Below the pieces are notes generated by a model. The model worked only from the letters and a program-made list of their open reading frames with translations, was not told where the DNA came from and made no database searches. A stretch of DNA of 64,000 nucleotides, from NCBI GenBank assembly GCA_004134995.1, contig REGP01000003.1, positions 455,466 to 519,465 of the forward strand. The letters run 5' to 3'. The DNA is from Oxalobacteraceae bacterium CAVE-383. Lineage in GTDB: Bacteria > Pseudomonadota > Gammaproteobacteria > Burkholderiales > Burkholderiaceae_D. Positions within the stretch are counted from its first letter, which is position 1; the number at the start of each line of letters is the position of its first letter. Both the position numbers and the translations under genes were made by a program. This document shows, one piece after another, positions 1 to 8,486 of this stretch.

Positions 1-153
1 GTCCTTACGCAAGTGGTATTCAAGGTGACATACGAAATCGCGATGCTGCCCGTCACTTACAGGATCGTTGCATTCCTGAAAAACAAGGATCAAATGGATT
101 ACTTCGATATTGCGACCAACTTCAATCCCTTTTCCCTCAAGACCGAGGATTAA
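1..153 (+). CDS. Queuosine precursor transporter (YhhQ/VUT family), C-terminal part
   Basis: An open frame enters from the left edge and stops at TAA 151-153, leaving 50 residues. The visible part runs from a hydrophobic helix (VVFKVTYEIAMLPVTYRIV) into a charged tail with FLKNKDQMDYFDIATNFNPF. The pattern of a membrane helix, then P-x-TYR, then LK, then Y-D-x-x-T-x-FxPF matches the C-terminus of the VUT/YhhQ family, which imports queuosine precursors. The start and most membrane segments lie outside the window. Its stop overlaps the stop of the convergent repressor gene by two bases. The queuosine enzyme gene queF lies far downstream in this window, which fits but is not proof. Confidence 0.7.
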   Translation, partial: VLTQVVFKVTYEIAMLPVTYRIVAFLKNKDQMDYFDIATNFNPFSLKTED

Positions 154-788
154 TGCTCCGGCATTCTGGTTTCAATCACTATACCTAAAATCCGATCCGC
201 ATTTTTCAGTTTCAAGGCCTTGTCCCCGATCTCTGGATGGAGCTTTCTAAAAAGCAGATTCGCTCCATCTTTCACCACTCTCCTTAAAGTTGGCTCGTTG
301 CCGTTAAACGAGATCAGCACGATTCTCCCGTCTTCTTCGCATAGGTCGATGGGCGCCACAACGATCAGGGAGTTTTCTCTGAACCTGGGCGCCATGGACG
401 GCATGGTCTTGAGCGCGAAATATCTATTTTTATTTTGTTCCGGATCGACCGCAAGCCACTTCTTGAATTCGCACGAATAAGCGGTATCACCCAGATAAGA
501 AAGCACTTCGTTCCATTCGACGACAGGAATGAAATTTCTCTGAGATAGTTGAGGCGATTTGCCGTCATCGGATATGGGCTCAATGCCGGCTAATTGAGCG
601 ATTGTCACATTTAACGCATCGGCAATAACAATGATAGTGCTAAGGCGGGGATCCTTCGTCTGCTTATGCAATATCTTGTTGATGGTCGCTTGCGGAAGAT
701 TGGTCGTTCTTGCAAGTTCGGCTTCGGATACGCCGGCGAGTTTCATTGCTGTGCGTATGTTCTCAGAAACCGGCGGCGTTGCTGTCAT
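150..788 (-). CDS. HTH (XRE) regulator with S24/LexA-like C-terminal domain, protease Lys replaced
   Basis: This is a 212-residue protein. Residues about 8-66 form a Cro/CI-type helix-turn-helix (ELARTTNLPQATINKIL). Residues about 88-208 look like the LexA/CI S24 fold. The serine of the self-cleavage dyad is present in PSMAP (S131). At the lysine position of the VKR motif the protein has TLRRVV, so Arg169 stands where LexA has its general-base Lys. An Ala-Gly pair (LAGIEP, near residue 67) lies in the linker. It is therefore a phage-type repressor fold that probably cannot cleave itself by the usual chemistry. No other phage genes are visible. It is convergent with the transporter fragment and divergent from argC. 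The exact regulon is unknown. Confidence 0.8.
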   Translation of the reverse strand: MTATPPVSENIRTAMKLAGVSEAELARTTNLPQATINKILHKQTKDPRLSTIIVIADALNVTIAQLAGIEPISDDGKSPQLSQRNFIPVVEWNEVLSYLGDTAYSCEFKKWLAVDPEQNKNRYFALKTMPSMAPRFRENSLIVVAPIDLCEEDGRIVLISFNGNEPTLRRVVKDGANLLFRKLHPEIGDKALKLKNADRILGIVIETRMPEH

Positions 789-807
789 AAGGTAATTCTG
801 AAATGTT

Positions 808-828
808 GGTGATCAAAAGAAGGTGATC
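808..828. promoter_or_regulatory. Direct repeat, candidate operator of the S24-type repressor
   Basis: Two copies of GGTGATC (808-814 and 822-828), 14 bases apart, lie between the repressor start codon (788) and a TACAAT hexamer (833-838, minus strand). The first copy contains the palindrome TGATCA. The position fits autorepression. No binding evidence exists. The rest of the 789-1037 gap is AT-rich and holds no gene that I can support; the argC promoter should lie there, but I see no clean -35/-10 pair. Confidence 0.35.
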
Positions 829-1037
829 GGGTATTGTACTTTTTATGCCGTGCAAGTGCGCCCGGCATTCGTACAGCGGGCTTCAGGCAGACCGCCGTTC
901 AAAGATTCCGTTAGCGAGAAATTGCTGAACAAAAAATAATATAAGAATTAAAAAAACGTTTAAGTTATTTTTATCGGATGTTAAATTCCCTTGGCTAACT
1001 TATTGGGCGGTCGCCTTCACTTGTTCAGGTAAACAAT

Positions 1038-1970
1038 ATGAAACCAGTTATTTTTATCGACGGCGAATCCGGCACCACGGGTTTGGGAATACATTCCAAA
1101 CTGAGCGTCCGGGACGATATTGAATTGATCCACCTGCCCGAATCCGAACGCAAGAACACGGAAGCTCGCACGGCCGCAATGAATGCTTGCGACATCGCAA
1201 TCCTTTGCCTGCCGGACGATGCCGCGCGTCAAGCCGTTTCGTTTATAGAAAATCCGGCAGTTCGCGTACTGGACGCCAGTTCCGCGCATCGAACGACACC
1301 GGGCTGGATATATGGATTTCCCGAGCTTGCGTCCGACCAGACAGAGAAGATTGCCGCGGCAAAGCGTGTTTCGAACCCCGGATGTTATCCAACCGGCGCA
1401 ATTTCTCTATTACGTCCATTGACTGACTCAAAAATTTTGCCGGCCGATTATCCGGTGAATATTCATGCAATATCAGGTTATTCCGGTTCTGGGCGCGCGC
1501 TCATCGACATCTACGAAAATTCAAACAATCCGGAGCATACCGATGCGCCATTTCGCGGCTATGGATTGAACCTCGATCACAAGCACCTTCCGGAAATGCG
1601 AATGCATGGAGGACTGCAATTCAACCCCATTTTTACACCGGCATATGGGAATTTTCGGCAAGGAATTGTTCTGTACGTTCCGATCCATCGGCGCTTGCTG
1701 CCGTCCCAGGTTTCAGCGGAGGCGATCCATGCTTGTTTGATGGCGCATTATTCAAATGCTTTCTATGTGCACGTATTGCCCATGGACGCAGCGCGCGCGG
1801 TTTTTTACGTGGAGCCGGAGTATTTAAATGACACAAATGATATCGATCTGTACGTGTTCTCGAATGAAGATACCGGCCAGATATTGCTTGCGGCGGTCTA
1901 CGACAATTTGGGAAAAGGCGCGTCTGGAGCCGCATTGCAAAATTTGACCATCATGCTTCAAGGCGCATAA
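1038..1970 (+). CDS. argC: N-acetyl-gamma-glutamyl-phosphate reductase, type 2 (short form)
   Basis: The 310-residue protein catalyses NADPH-dependent reduction of N-acetyl-glutamyl-5-phosphate to the semialdehyde in arginine biosynthesis. The N-terminus carries the nucleotide-binding start [19 protein letters not shown]. The catalytic cysteine sits in SNPGCYPTG (C116). The [11 protein letters not shown] segment and the C-terminal dimerisation/catalytic region are intact. Length and sequence match the shorter argC class (about 310 residues) found in many proteobacteria, not the 340-residue type 1. It stands alone between the repressor and the convergent cupin gene, with no other arg genes in the window. 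Confidence 0.93.
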   Translation: MKPVIFIDGESGTTGLGIHSKLSVRDDIELIHLPESERKNTEARTAAMNACDIAILCLPDDAARQAVSFIENPAVRVLDASSAHRTTPGWIYGFPELASDQTEKIAAAKRVSNPGCYPTGAISLLRPLTDSKILPADYPVNIHAISGYSGSGRALIDIYENSNNPEHTDAPFRGYGLNLDHKHLPEMRMHGGLQFNPIFTPAYGNFRQGIVLYVPIHRRLLPSQVSAEAIHACLMAHYSNAFYVHVLPMDAARAVFYVEPEYLNDTNDIDLYVFSNEDTGQILLAAVYDNLGKGASGAALQNLTIMLQGA

Positions 1971-1998
1971 CGGTCGCATCGCGTCCCAAAGATGGTCT

Positions 1999-2430
1999 CT
2001 ACCAGGGCGTCGGCGGCGGCACCGGCGCCGGGCCGGGCATGGGAATGGTGGTGAAGTCGGCCGGGCTGACGATTTCCAGGTATTCCATGTCCTCAGAATA
2101 GTCGAACAGGAAATGCACGATGCCCGGCCGCTGATGCACGCAATCGCCGGCCTTCACCAGCGTCGGCTGGTCTTCGTACATGAAGCGCGCCCAGCCCTTG
2201 AGCATGATCACGATATGGAAATTGGCTTCGTGCCGATGCCAGCCGGTGCCGGCCACCGGCGCCTTGTTGGCCTTCACCAGCTGCGCGATCACCTGGCCGC
2301 CGGTGGATGCCGCGATGCCGAGATCGCGGTACAGAAAGAAATCGCGCAAGCCGCCCGTCTCGTAATGGGTGTCGCCTTCGCATACGTGGGAAAAAACATT
2401 CTCCATCGTTTGAGCAAGTTCCTGAGTCAT
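1999..2430 (-). CDS. Cupin-domain protein
   Basis: This is a single-domain cupin of 143 residues. The first cupin motif is visible as GTGWHRHEANFHIVIMLKG and the second as PGIVHFLFDYSEDMEYLEI, giving His/Glu residues suited to metal binding. The tail is Pro-rich (PGPAPVPPPTPW). I chose the ATG at 2430 because AAGGA lies 9 bases upstream. An upstream in-frame TTG at 2454 has no such site. The gene starts 44 bases after the GST gene ends on the same strand, so both are probably one transcript from the minus-strand sigma-54 promoter. Substrate unknown. It could be a small-molecule dioxygenase or a sugar-isomerase-like cupin. Confidence 0.75.
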   Translation of the reverse strand: MTQELAQTMENVFSHVCEGDTHYETGGLRDFFLYRDLGIAASTGGQVIAQLVKANKAPVAGTGWHRHEANFHIVIMLKGWARFMYEDQPTLVKAGDCVHQRPGIVHFLFDYSEDMEYLEIVSPADFTTIPMPGPAPVPPPTPW

Positions 2431-2474
2431 TGCTGCCATCCTTTCCGCGGCCAAGTCCGCATCAGCTAGAACAT

Positions 2475-3128
2475 TTAAAACTCCATATCCAGTTCATCGA
2501 TTTCCACCGGTTCTTCTTCCGCCGCGGCGATCCATTCCTTCATCGGCGCCAGCGCCATGATGCGCTTGCAATAGGCGGCGCAGACCGGATCGAGCGGCAC
2601 GTCGTAAGTCATGAAGCGCGTAACCACCGGCGCGTACATGGCGTCGGCCAGGGTGCGCTCGCCGAACAGGAACGGACCGCCGTACATGCCCAGGCACTGC
2701 TTCCAGATGGTGGTGATGCGGTCGATATCGGCCTGCGCGCGCGACCAGACCTTGAAGGCCGGGAAATGCGCTTTCAGATTCATCGGCAGCGCGCCGCGCA
2801 TGGCGCTGAAGCCGGAATGCATTTCGCCGCAGATGGCGCGGCAATGCGCGCGCGCGGCCTGGTCGGCCGGCAACAGTTTGGCGCCGGGCCGGATTTCGTT
2901 CAGATATTCGCCGATCGCCAGGGTGTCCCAGACGACGATGTCGCCGTGGGTCAGGCAAGGCACCAGGATCGATGACGACAGCAGCAGGATTTCGGCGCGG
3001 GCGGCCGGATCGTCCGGCGAGACGATTTCTTCCTTGAAAGCGAGATCGGCAAACTTCGCCATCAGCCAGCCGCGCAAGGACCACGCGGAGTAGTTTTTGC
3101 TGGTGATGCGCAACAGGGTCTTGGGCAT
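2475..3128 (-). CDS. Glutathione S-transferase family protein
   Basis: The 217-residue protein has an N-terminal thioredoxin-like domain that begins LLRITSKNYSAWSLRGWLMAK. The conserved cis-Pro region is SSSILVPCLTHGDIVVWDTLAI, followed by an all-helical C-terminal domain (about 90-205). The SAWSLR segment occupies the GSH-activating Ser position of the maiA/zeta-like bacterial GSTs. The start at 3128 has AGAGGAC 6 bases upstream; longer in-frame extensions lack a ribosome site. It is first gene of a GST-cupin pair and faces phaZ across a 196-base gap. Specific substrate unknown. Confidence 0.85.
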   Translation of the reverse strand: MPKTLLRITSKNYSAWSLRGWLMAKFADLAFKEEIVSPDDPAARAEILLLSSSILVPCLTHGDIVVWDTLAIGEYLNEIRPGAKLLPADQAARAHCRAICGEMHSGFSAMRGALPMNLKAHFPAFKVWSRAQADIDRITTIWKQCLGMYGGPFLFGERTLADAMYAPVVTRFMTYDVPLDPVCAAYCKRIMALAPMKEWIAAAEEEPVEIDELDMEF

Positions 3129-3222
3129 ATTTGTCCTCTTGGTCTGAAAATCGCGGCGGGCCGTCGGCCGGCCGGATGTCTCCGTAATGATTTCCGCGCT
3201 TTGACGGGATTCTCCCTGCATA

Positions 3223-3238
3223 TGCAAGGCGCGTGCCA
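3223..3238 (-). promoter_or_regulatory. Sigma-54 (RpoN) promoter, towards GST-cupin
   Basis: Read on the minus strand, this is TGGCACG-CGCC-TTGCA, the sigma-54 -24/-12 consensus with GG and GC separated by exactly 10 bases. Its -24 half forms an 8-base inverted repeat with the -24 half of the plus-strand promoter next to it. Expected transcription start is near 3212, about 84 bases before the GST start codon. Confidence 0.7.
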
Positions 3239-3248
3239 GAGCGCTTAC

Positions 3249-3264
3249 TGGCACGACTATTGCA
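3249..3264 (+). promoter_or_regulatory. Sigma-54 (RpoN) promoter, towards phaZ
   Basis: The sequence TGGCACG-ACTA-TTGCA, preceded by C, matches the sigma-54 consensus YTGGCACGRNNNTTGCW at every fixed base. GG is at 3250-3251 and GC at 3262-3263. The expected start near 3275 leaves a leader of about 50 bases before the phaZ ATG. Such promoters need an AAA+ enhancer-binding activator; none is encoded nearby. Confidence 0.78.
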
Positions 3265-3324
3265 TCCCTTACAGCTTCGGAATGCCGCAGGCAAAACGTT
3301 CCCCGCGAACAAGAAAGCGAATAT

Positions 3325-4557
3325 ATGAGCGACATGTATCAGCTATACCAGGGCTACGCGGATACGACGGATCCTTTGCGCGACGCCGCGCTGGCCATGC
3401 TGCCGGTATTCGAGGCCGACTGGCCCGGCATGCCGCGCTCGTTTTCCATGAAGCAGATGCGCGCCGCCTGCGAGGTGTTTTCGCGCACCCGGCTGACCCA
3501 TGTCCGGCCGCCGTTCAATATCGACAGTGTGTTGGACAACGGCCGCACCGTGAAAGTGTCCGAGGAGGTCGCCGACACGACGCCGTTCTGCAGTCTGTTG
3601 CATTTCAAGAAAGAATTGCCGCCGGACACCATGCCGCAGTCGCGCGTGCTGGTGGTGGCGCCGATGTCGGGCCACTTCGCCACATTGTTGCGCGGCACTG
3701 TGCGCACGCTGCTGCGCGATCATGACGTCTACATTACCGATTGGCATAACGTGCGCGACATTCCGCTGGCGGACGGGCGCTTCGGCATGGACGAATATGT
3801 CGGCCATCTGGTGCGGTTCCTGCAGAAGATGGGGCCGGGCGCGAACCTGGTCGCGGTATGCCAGCCGACCGTCGCCGCATTGACGGCGGTGGCGGTGATG
3901 GCGCAGGCCGACGATCCCTGCCAGCCGCACAGCATGGTGCTGATGGCCGGCCCGATCGATACCCGCATCAATCCGACCGCGGTCAACGACCTGGCCAAGA
4001 GCAAGCCGATGGCCTGGTTCGAAAAGAACCTGGTCAGCAAGGTGCCGTCGCGCTATGCGGGCGCCGGGCGGCGTGTATACCCCGGCTTCATGCAGCTGGC
4101 CGCGTTCATGAACATGAACATGGAGCGCCACGTCGGCGCGTTCCGCAATCTGTATAACGAACTGATTGAAGAGGGCATCAAGGCTGACCAGATCAAGGGG
4201 TTCTACGAGGAATATTTCGCAATGTCGGATTTATCGGCCGATTTCTACCTGGAAACCGTCGAGGTGGTGTTCCAGAAACATGCGTTGCCGCTCGGGCAAT
4301 TGACTTACCTTGGCGAGCCGGTCGACCTGAAAGCGATCCGCCGCACCGCATTGTTCACCGTCGAGGGCGAAAAGGACGACATCTGCGCAGTCGGACAGAC
4401 CCTGGCCGCACAGGAACTGTGCGCCGGCATCCGCCCTTATCGCCGATTGCACCATGTACAAACGGCGGTCGGGCATTACGGCGTCTTTAACGGGCGTTAC
4501 TGGAATAATGAAATTTATCCGCTGATGCGGGATTTCATCAATATGCATCAGCGTTGA
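3325..4557 (+). CDS. phaZ: Intracellular polyhydroxyalkanoate (PHB) depolymerase
   Basis: The 410-residue protein matches the cytoplasmic PhaZa1-type family that mobilises native PHB granules. These enzymes have no signal peptide, and none is seen here. The nucleophile is Cys in VAVCQPTVAAL (C179) in place of the usual lipase Ser. The other triad members fit EGEKDD (D351 or D352) and VGHYGVFNG (H384), with spacing like the characterised Cupriavidus enzyme (C183/D355/H388). The ribosome site is weak (AAGAAAG). A consensus sigma-54 promoter lies upstream, so depolymerisation is probably tied to nitrogen or carbon status. It converges with the LysR gene, leaving 7 bases between stops. Confidence 0.93.
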   Translation: MSDMYQLYQGYADTTDPLRDAALAMLPVFEADWPGMPRSFSMKQMRAACEVFSRTRLTHVRPPFNIDSVLDNGRTVKVSEEVADTTPFCSLLHFKKELPPDTMPQSRVLVVAPMSGHFATLLRGTVRTLLRDHDVYITDWHNVRDIPLADGRFGMDEYVGHLVRFLQKMGPGANLVAVCQPTVAALTAVAVMAQADDPCQPHSMVLMAGPIDTRINPTAVNDLAKSKPMAWFEKNLVSKVPSRYAGAGRRVYPGFMQLAAFMNMNMERHVGAFRNLYNELIEEGIKADQIKGFYEEYFAMSDLSADFYLETVEVVFQKHALPLGQLTYLGEPVDLKAIRRTALFTVEGEKDDICAVGQTLAAQELCAGIRPYRRLHHVQTAVGHYGVFNGRYWNNEIYPLMRDFINMHQR

Positions 4558-4564
4558 ACGCTGG

Positions 4565-5443
4565 TTAGTCAAGAATCCCGCTCTCCATCGCCAGCGAGGC
4601 CTTGTTACGGTAACGTTGGCGATGATGCACCAGATAGAAGGCGCGCGGCGGCAGGTCGAAATTGATGCGCACCAATTTTCCCCCATCGATGAGCGGACCC
4701 GCGACCAGTTCGGACACCGCCGTGGCCAGATCGCTGGCCCCGGCCGCCGACACCAGCGCTTCATTCGACGGCAGCGTCAATGCGATATCCAGCCGCGCCG
4801 GATCCAGTGCATGCGCCTTCAGCGCGGCGGCAAATGCCGAGCGTGTGCCGGAGCCGGTTTCACGCATGATCCAGCGGCAATCCAGCAGTTTGCGCGCGGC
4901 GACCGGCTTGCCGTGCGCCAAGGGGTGCCCCGGCGCGGCAACGATCACAAGCCGGTCCTGCCCAATTTCCTTGACCGTCAACGCCTCGTCTTCCACCTGT
5001 CCTTCGACAAAACCGAGATCGGCGCCGCCGGCCAGCACGGCTTCGGCCACGCTTTGGGTATTGCCGACGGTCAGTTCGATGGCGATCGCCGGATGCCGCG
5101 CCTGATAGGCCACCAGCAACGGCGGCAGCCAGTAGCTGGCGATGGTCTGGCTGGCCTGCAGGCGCAGCGAGCCGCGCTTTAAGCTCCCCATTTCGGACAG
5201 CATCATCTCGGCCGCCTGGGCACTGGCCAGCGTATGCCTGGCTTCGATCAGGAAAGCGCGCCCGGTTTCAGTGGTTTCGATGCGCCGTCCGACCCGGTTG
5301 AACAGTGGGATGCCGTAGCGGTCCTCCAGCGCGCGGATCGCCGAACTGACCGCCGACGGCGTGAGATACAGCGCGGCGGCCGCCTGGGTCAGATGCTGGC
5401 GCTCCGCGACTTCCACAAAAATCCGCAATTGTTCGAGGGTCAT
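4565..5443 (-). CDS. LysR-family transcriptional regulator next to yeiH
   Basis: This is a standard 292-residue LysR protein. The winged HTH covers residues 1-60 (LTQAAAALYLTPSAVSSAIRALE), followed by a linker helix and a two-lobed effector domain (about 90-290) starting GSLRLQASQTIASYWLPPLL. It is divergent from a YeiH-family transporter, the same arrangement as yeiE/yeiH in enterobacteria, so it is likely the local regulator. The 160-base gap contains ATCG-AA-CGAT near 5514 inside AT-rich sequence, a plausible binding region. Effector unknown; related regulators respond to sulfur compounds. Confidence 0.88.
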   Translation of the reverse strand: MTLEQLRIFVEVAERQHLTQAAAALYLTPSAVSSAIRALEDRYGIPLFNRVGRRIETTETGRAFLIEARHTLASAQAAEMMLSEMGSLKRGSLRLQASQTIASYWLPPLLVAYQARHPAIAIELTVGNTQSVAEAVLAGGADLGFVEGQVEDEALTVKEIGQDRLVIVAAPGHPLAHGKPVAARKLLDCRWIMRETGSGTRSAFAAALKAHALDPARLDIALTLPSNEALVSAAGASDLATAVSELVAGPLIDGGKLVRINFDLPPRAFYLVHHRQRYRNKASLAMESGILD

Positions 5444-5603
5444 GGGATGGCTTCGATAGGGTATTGCCGGCTATGCCGGGGAAATCGGATGATTTTGATA
5501 ATCGTTAAAATATATCGAACGATCTATCAATAATTTTGCGATGGATAGAACGGTTTGTCTAGTGCAGAGTGGAGGCACGTCGAAAAACAGACCGGAGTAA
5601 GCC

Positions 5604-6695
5604 ATGATCGCCAAACCAAGCCCTGCCTCTGCACGCATCCGCTTTGCCGCGGATGCGACAGCACCGGACGCGCAGCCGGCGCCGGCAATCAATGGCGTGC
5701 TGCCGGGTATCGCCCTGTGCCTGGCGGTGACTGCCGCCGGCATGGGGCTGGAACATGTGGAGACCTTGCTGTTTGGGCGCGCGTGGCTGGAAAGCCTGGT
5801 ATTGGCGATTCTGCTGGGCAGCGCGGTGCGCAGTTTCTGGCGGCCGTCGCGGCGGTTTACGGCCGGCATCAATTTCAGCGCCAAGACGCTGCTGGAGCTG
5901 GCGGTGGTTTTGCTTGGCGCATCGGTCAGCGCCCGCGCGATCGCGGGCGAAGGCGCGGCGCTGATCGCCGCGATCGTGGCGGTGGTGGTGCTGGCGATCG
6001 GCGTCAGCTACGGCATCGGCCGCGCGCTGCGCCTGCCGCATCGGATGGCATTGCTGATCGCATGCGGCAATTCGATCTGCGGCAATTCGGCGATCGCGGC
6101 GGTGGCGCCGGTGATCGGCGCCGACAGCAAGGAAGTCGCCGGCGCGATTGCGTTCACCGCCGTGCTGGGCGTGGCGGCCGTGCTCGGCTTGCCGGTGCTG
6201 ATGTCGCTGTGGGGCATGTCCGCCACGCAGTACGGCGTCTTTGCCGGCCTGACCGTCTACGCGGTGCCGCAGGTGCTGGCCGCGACGGCGTCGGCCGGAT
6301 TGCTTGCCGTGCAGGTCGGCACATTGGTGAAGCTGGTGCGGGTGCTGATGCTGGGGCCGGTGATATTGATGCTGGCGGTGATCCCCGCGCCGGCGTGCGC
6401 ATCGACGCAGCGACTGCAGCGGCCGCCGCTGTCGCAACTGGTTCCCTGGTTCATCGTCGGATTTCTGTTGCTGATGGCCCTGCGCACCTTCGGCCTGGTG
6501 CCGGCGGTGCTGGATCAGCCCGCCGCGCATCTGGCCACACTGTTGACGACCGTTTCGATGGCGGCGCTGGGTTTGGGCGTGGACGTGCGCAGCGTGGCGC
6601 GGGCCGGTCCGCGCGTGACAGCGGCGGTGGTGCTGTCGCTGACGATGCTCGGGCTGTTCAGCTATGGCGCCATCATGTTGCTGGCGGTAGCCTGA
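5604..6695 (+). CDS. YeiH/UPF0324 family membrane transporter (putative sulfate/sulfite exporter)
   Basis: This is a polytopic inner-membrane protein of 363 residues with about ten hydrophobic segments. Family hallmarks include the reentrant-like MALLIACGNSICGNSAIAAVAPVIGA with its CGNS/CGNSAIAA repeat, and the late segment LTTVSMAALGLGVDV. The start at 5604 has GGAG 6 bases upstream. The first 35 residues are Ala/Pro-rich and cytoplasmic. The family is annotated as putative sulfate exporters; the substrate of this one is not shown by the sequence. It is expressed divergently from its probable LysR regulator. Confidence 0.85.
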   Translation: MIAKPSPASARIRFAADATAPDAQPAPAINGVLPGIALCLAVTAAGMGLEHVETLLFGRAWLESLVLAILLGSAVRSFWRPSRRFTAGINFSAKTLLELAVVLLGASVSARAIAGEGAALIAAIVAVVVLAIGVSYGIGRALRLPHRMALLIACGNSICGNSAIAAVAPVIGADSKEVAGAIAFTAVLGVAAVLGLPVLMSLWGMSATQYGVFAGLTVYAVPQVLAATASAGLLAVQVGTLVKLVRVLMLGPVILMLAVIPAPACASTQRLQRPPLSQLVPWFIVGFLLLMALRTFGLVPAVLDQPAAHLATLLTTVSMAALGLGVDVRSVARAGPRVTAAVVLSLTMLGLFSYGAIMLLAVA

Positions 6696-6736
6696 TCGAT
6701 AACGGACAGGCGGCGCCGCTTACCCGGCGCTGCCTA

Positions 6737-7432
6737 TCAATCGATATATTTGAGGCCGGCTGCCGCCAGCGCATCGCGCATTTTGTACATATCCAGGCCG
6801 AGCACGCCGGCGGCCAGCTTGGCGCGCTTGTCGGCTTCATTGTTTTCACGCGCTTCGGCGGCATCGGCAACCTGTTGCGCAAGCGCGGCGGGCACCACCA
6901 CCACGCCGTCGTCGTCGGCAACGATCACATCGCCCGGATTGACCGCGGCGCCCGCGCAGACCACCGGAATGTTCACCGAACCCAGCGTCGCCTTGACGGT
7001 GCCCTTGGCGCTGATCGCGCGCGAAAATACCGGGAACTGCATGGCGCTCAGGTCCTTGATGTCGCGCACGCCGCCGTCGATTACCAGCCCCAGCGCGCCG
7101 CGCGCGCGGAACGATGTCGCCAGCAGGTCGCCGAAGAAGCCGTCTTCGTTGTCGGCGGTGCAGGCAGCCACCACCACGTCGCCCGGCTGGATCTGCTCGG
7201 CCGCCACGTGCATCATCCAGTTGTCGCCCGGATGCAGCAGCACGGTCACGGCCGGCCCGCAAAACTTCGCGCCGACGTAGATCGGACGCATCGCGGTTTT
7301 CATCAGGCCGACGCGGCCCATCGCTTCGTGGATGGTGGCCACGCCGTAGCGCGACAGTTTTTCGATTGCCGTCTTGTCGGCGCGCACGATATTGCGCTTG
7401 ACGACGCCGAGCTGGTTCATGGGCATGTTCAT
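6737..7432 (-). CDS. ligK: 4-carboxy-4-hydroxy-2-oxoadipate aldolase (LigK/HMG aldolase, RraA fold)
   Basis: The 231-residue RraA-fold protein has the aldolase-specific G-x3-D-x-G-x-R-D-x3 loop ([16 protein letters not shown]) and an extended C-terminal helix ([17 protein letters not shown]) typical of class II pyruvate aldolases LigK/GalC/ProA rather than RNase regulator RraA. These cleave 4-carboxy-4-hydroxy-2-oxoadipate to pyruvate and oxaloacetate. I prefer the ATG at 7432 because AAAGGA lies 8 bases upstream; a GTG two codons earlier overlaps the upstream stop. It is the last gene of the five-gene operon, directly after ligJ. Confidence 0.87.
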   Translation of the reverse strand: MNMPMNQLGVVKRNIVRADKTAIEKLSRYGVATIHEAMGRVGLMKTAMRPIYVGAKFCGPAVTVLLHPGDNWMMHVAAEQIQPGDVVVAACTADNEDGFFGDLLATSFRARGALGLVIDGGVRDIKDLSAMQFPVFSRAISAKGTVKATLGSVNIPVVCAGAAVNPGDVIVADDDGVVVVPAALAQQVADAAEARENNEADKRAKLAAGVLGLDMYKMRDALAAAGLKYID

Positions 7433-7434
7433 GA

Positions 7435-8463
7435 TCACAATCCTTTCGCTTTGAGGGCGGCATCGAGGCGCGGGAATACGCGCCTGGCGTTGCCTTCATA
7501 GACCTTATGGCGGGTTTCCGCGTTCAAATGCGGGGTGTTCTCGACATAGCGCTTGGTGTCATCGTAGTAATGGCCGGTTTCGGGATCGATGCCGCGCACC
7601 GCGCCGATCATTTCGCTGGCGAACAGGATATTGTCGACAGGGATCACCTTGCTCAGCAGATCGATGCCGGGCTGATGGTAGACGCAGGTGTCGAAGAAAA
7701 TATTGTTCATCAGGTGATCCTGCAGCAGTGGCTTGTTGAGTTCCTGCGCCAGCCCGCGGAAGCGTCCCCAGTGATACGGCACCGCGCCGCCGCCGTGCGG
7801 GATCAGGAAGCGCAACGTCGGGAAGTCCTTGAAAATATCCGATGTCAGGCATTGCATGAAGGCGGTGGTGTCGGCGTTCAGATAATGCGCGCCGGTGGTA
7901 TGGAAACAGGCATTGCAGCTGGTGCTGACATGGATCATCGCGGGGATGTCGTATTCGATCATCTTTTCGTAGATCGGATACCAGTGACGGTCCGACAGCG
8001 GCGGCGAAGTCCAGTGTCCGCCGGACGGATCCGGATTCAGATTGATGCCGACGAAGCCGTACTCTTTCACGCACTTTTCCAGTTCCGGAATGCTGGTGCG
8101 CGGGTCTGCGCCGGGCGATTGCGGCAGCATCGCCGCGCCCGCGTAGTAATCCGGAAACAGCTGCCTGATGCGGAAGCAGAGCTCATTGCAGATGGCCGAC
8201 CAGGTCGCCGAGACATTGAAGTCGCCGATGTGATGCGCCATGAAGCTGGCGCGCGGCGAAAAGATGACGTGGTCGATGCCGCGCTGCTTCATCAGCGTCA
8301 ATTGATTGGTTTCGATCGACTCGCGCAGTTCGTCGTCGCTGATTTTGAGGTCGGCGGCTTTCGGCATCGATGCGCTGTCCGCGATTCCGGCGATCTGCCG
8401 TTTGCGCCAATCCTCCAGCGCTTTTGGCGCCGTGGTGTAGTGACCGTGGCAATCGATGATCAT
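7435..8463 (-). CDS. ligJ: 4-oxalomesaconate hydratase, LigJ type (amidohydrolase superfamily)
   Basis: This is a 342-residue TIM-barrel metal enzyme. The N-terminal metal motif is [10 protein letters not shown] (H-x-H). Later ligands fit MIHVSTSC and [18 protein letters not shown], and the C-terminal part has [11 protein letters not shown]. Start, length and the [14 protein letters not shown] segment resemble Sphingobium LigJ. It hydrates 4-oxalomesaconate to 4-carboxy-4-hydroxy-2-oxoadipate, the substrate of the next gene product. AAGGAAG precedes the start. The stop is within 3 bases of the ligK start, so the two are translationally coupled. GalB-type hydratases are an unrelated family and are absent here. 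Confidence 0.88.
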   Translation of the reverse strand: MIIDCHGHYTTAPKALEDWRKRQIAGIADSASMPKAADLKISDDELRESIETNQLTLMKQRGIDHVIFSPRASFMAHHIGDFNVSATWSAICNELCFRIRQLFPDYYAGAAMLPQSPGADPRTSIPELEKCVKEYGFVGINLNPDPSGGHWTSPPLSDRHWYPIYEKMIEYDIPAMIHVSTSCNACFHTTGAHYLNADTTAFMQCLTSDIFKDFPTLRFLIPHGGGAVPYHWGRFRGLAQELNKPLLQDHLMNNIFFDTCVYHQPGIDLLSKVIPVDNILFASEMIGAVRGIDPETGHYYDDTKRYVENTPHLNAETRHKVYEGNARRVFPRLDAALKAKGL

Positions 8464-8486
8464 GAACGCTTCCTTGTGAAAAATAT

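Noticed and set aside
6737..7432. RNase E regulator RraA
   Set aside because: The extended C-terminus and the operon with a LigJ hydratase point to the pyruvate aldolase branch of the fold.
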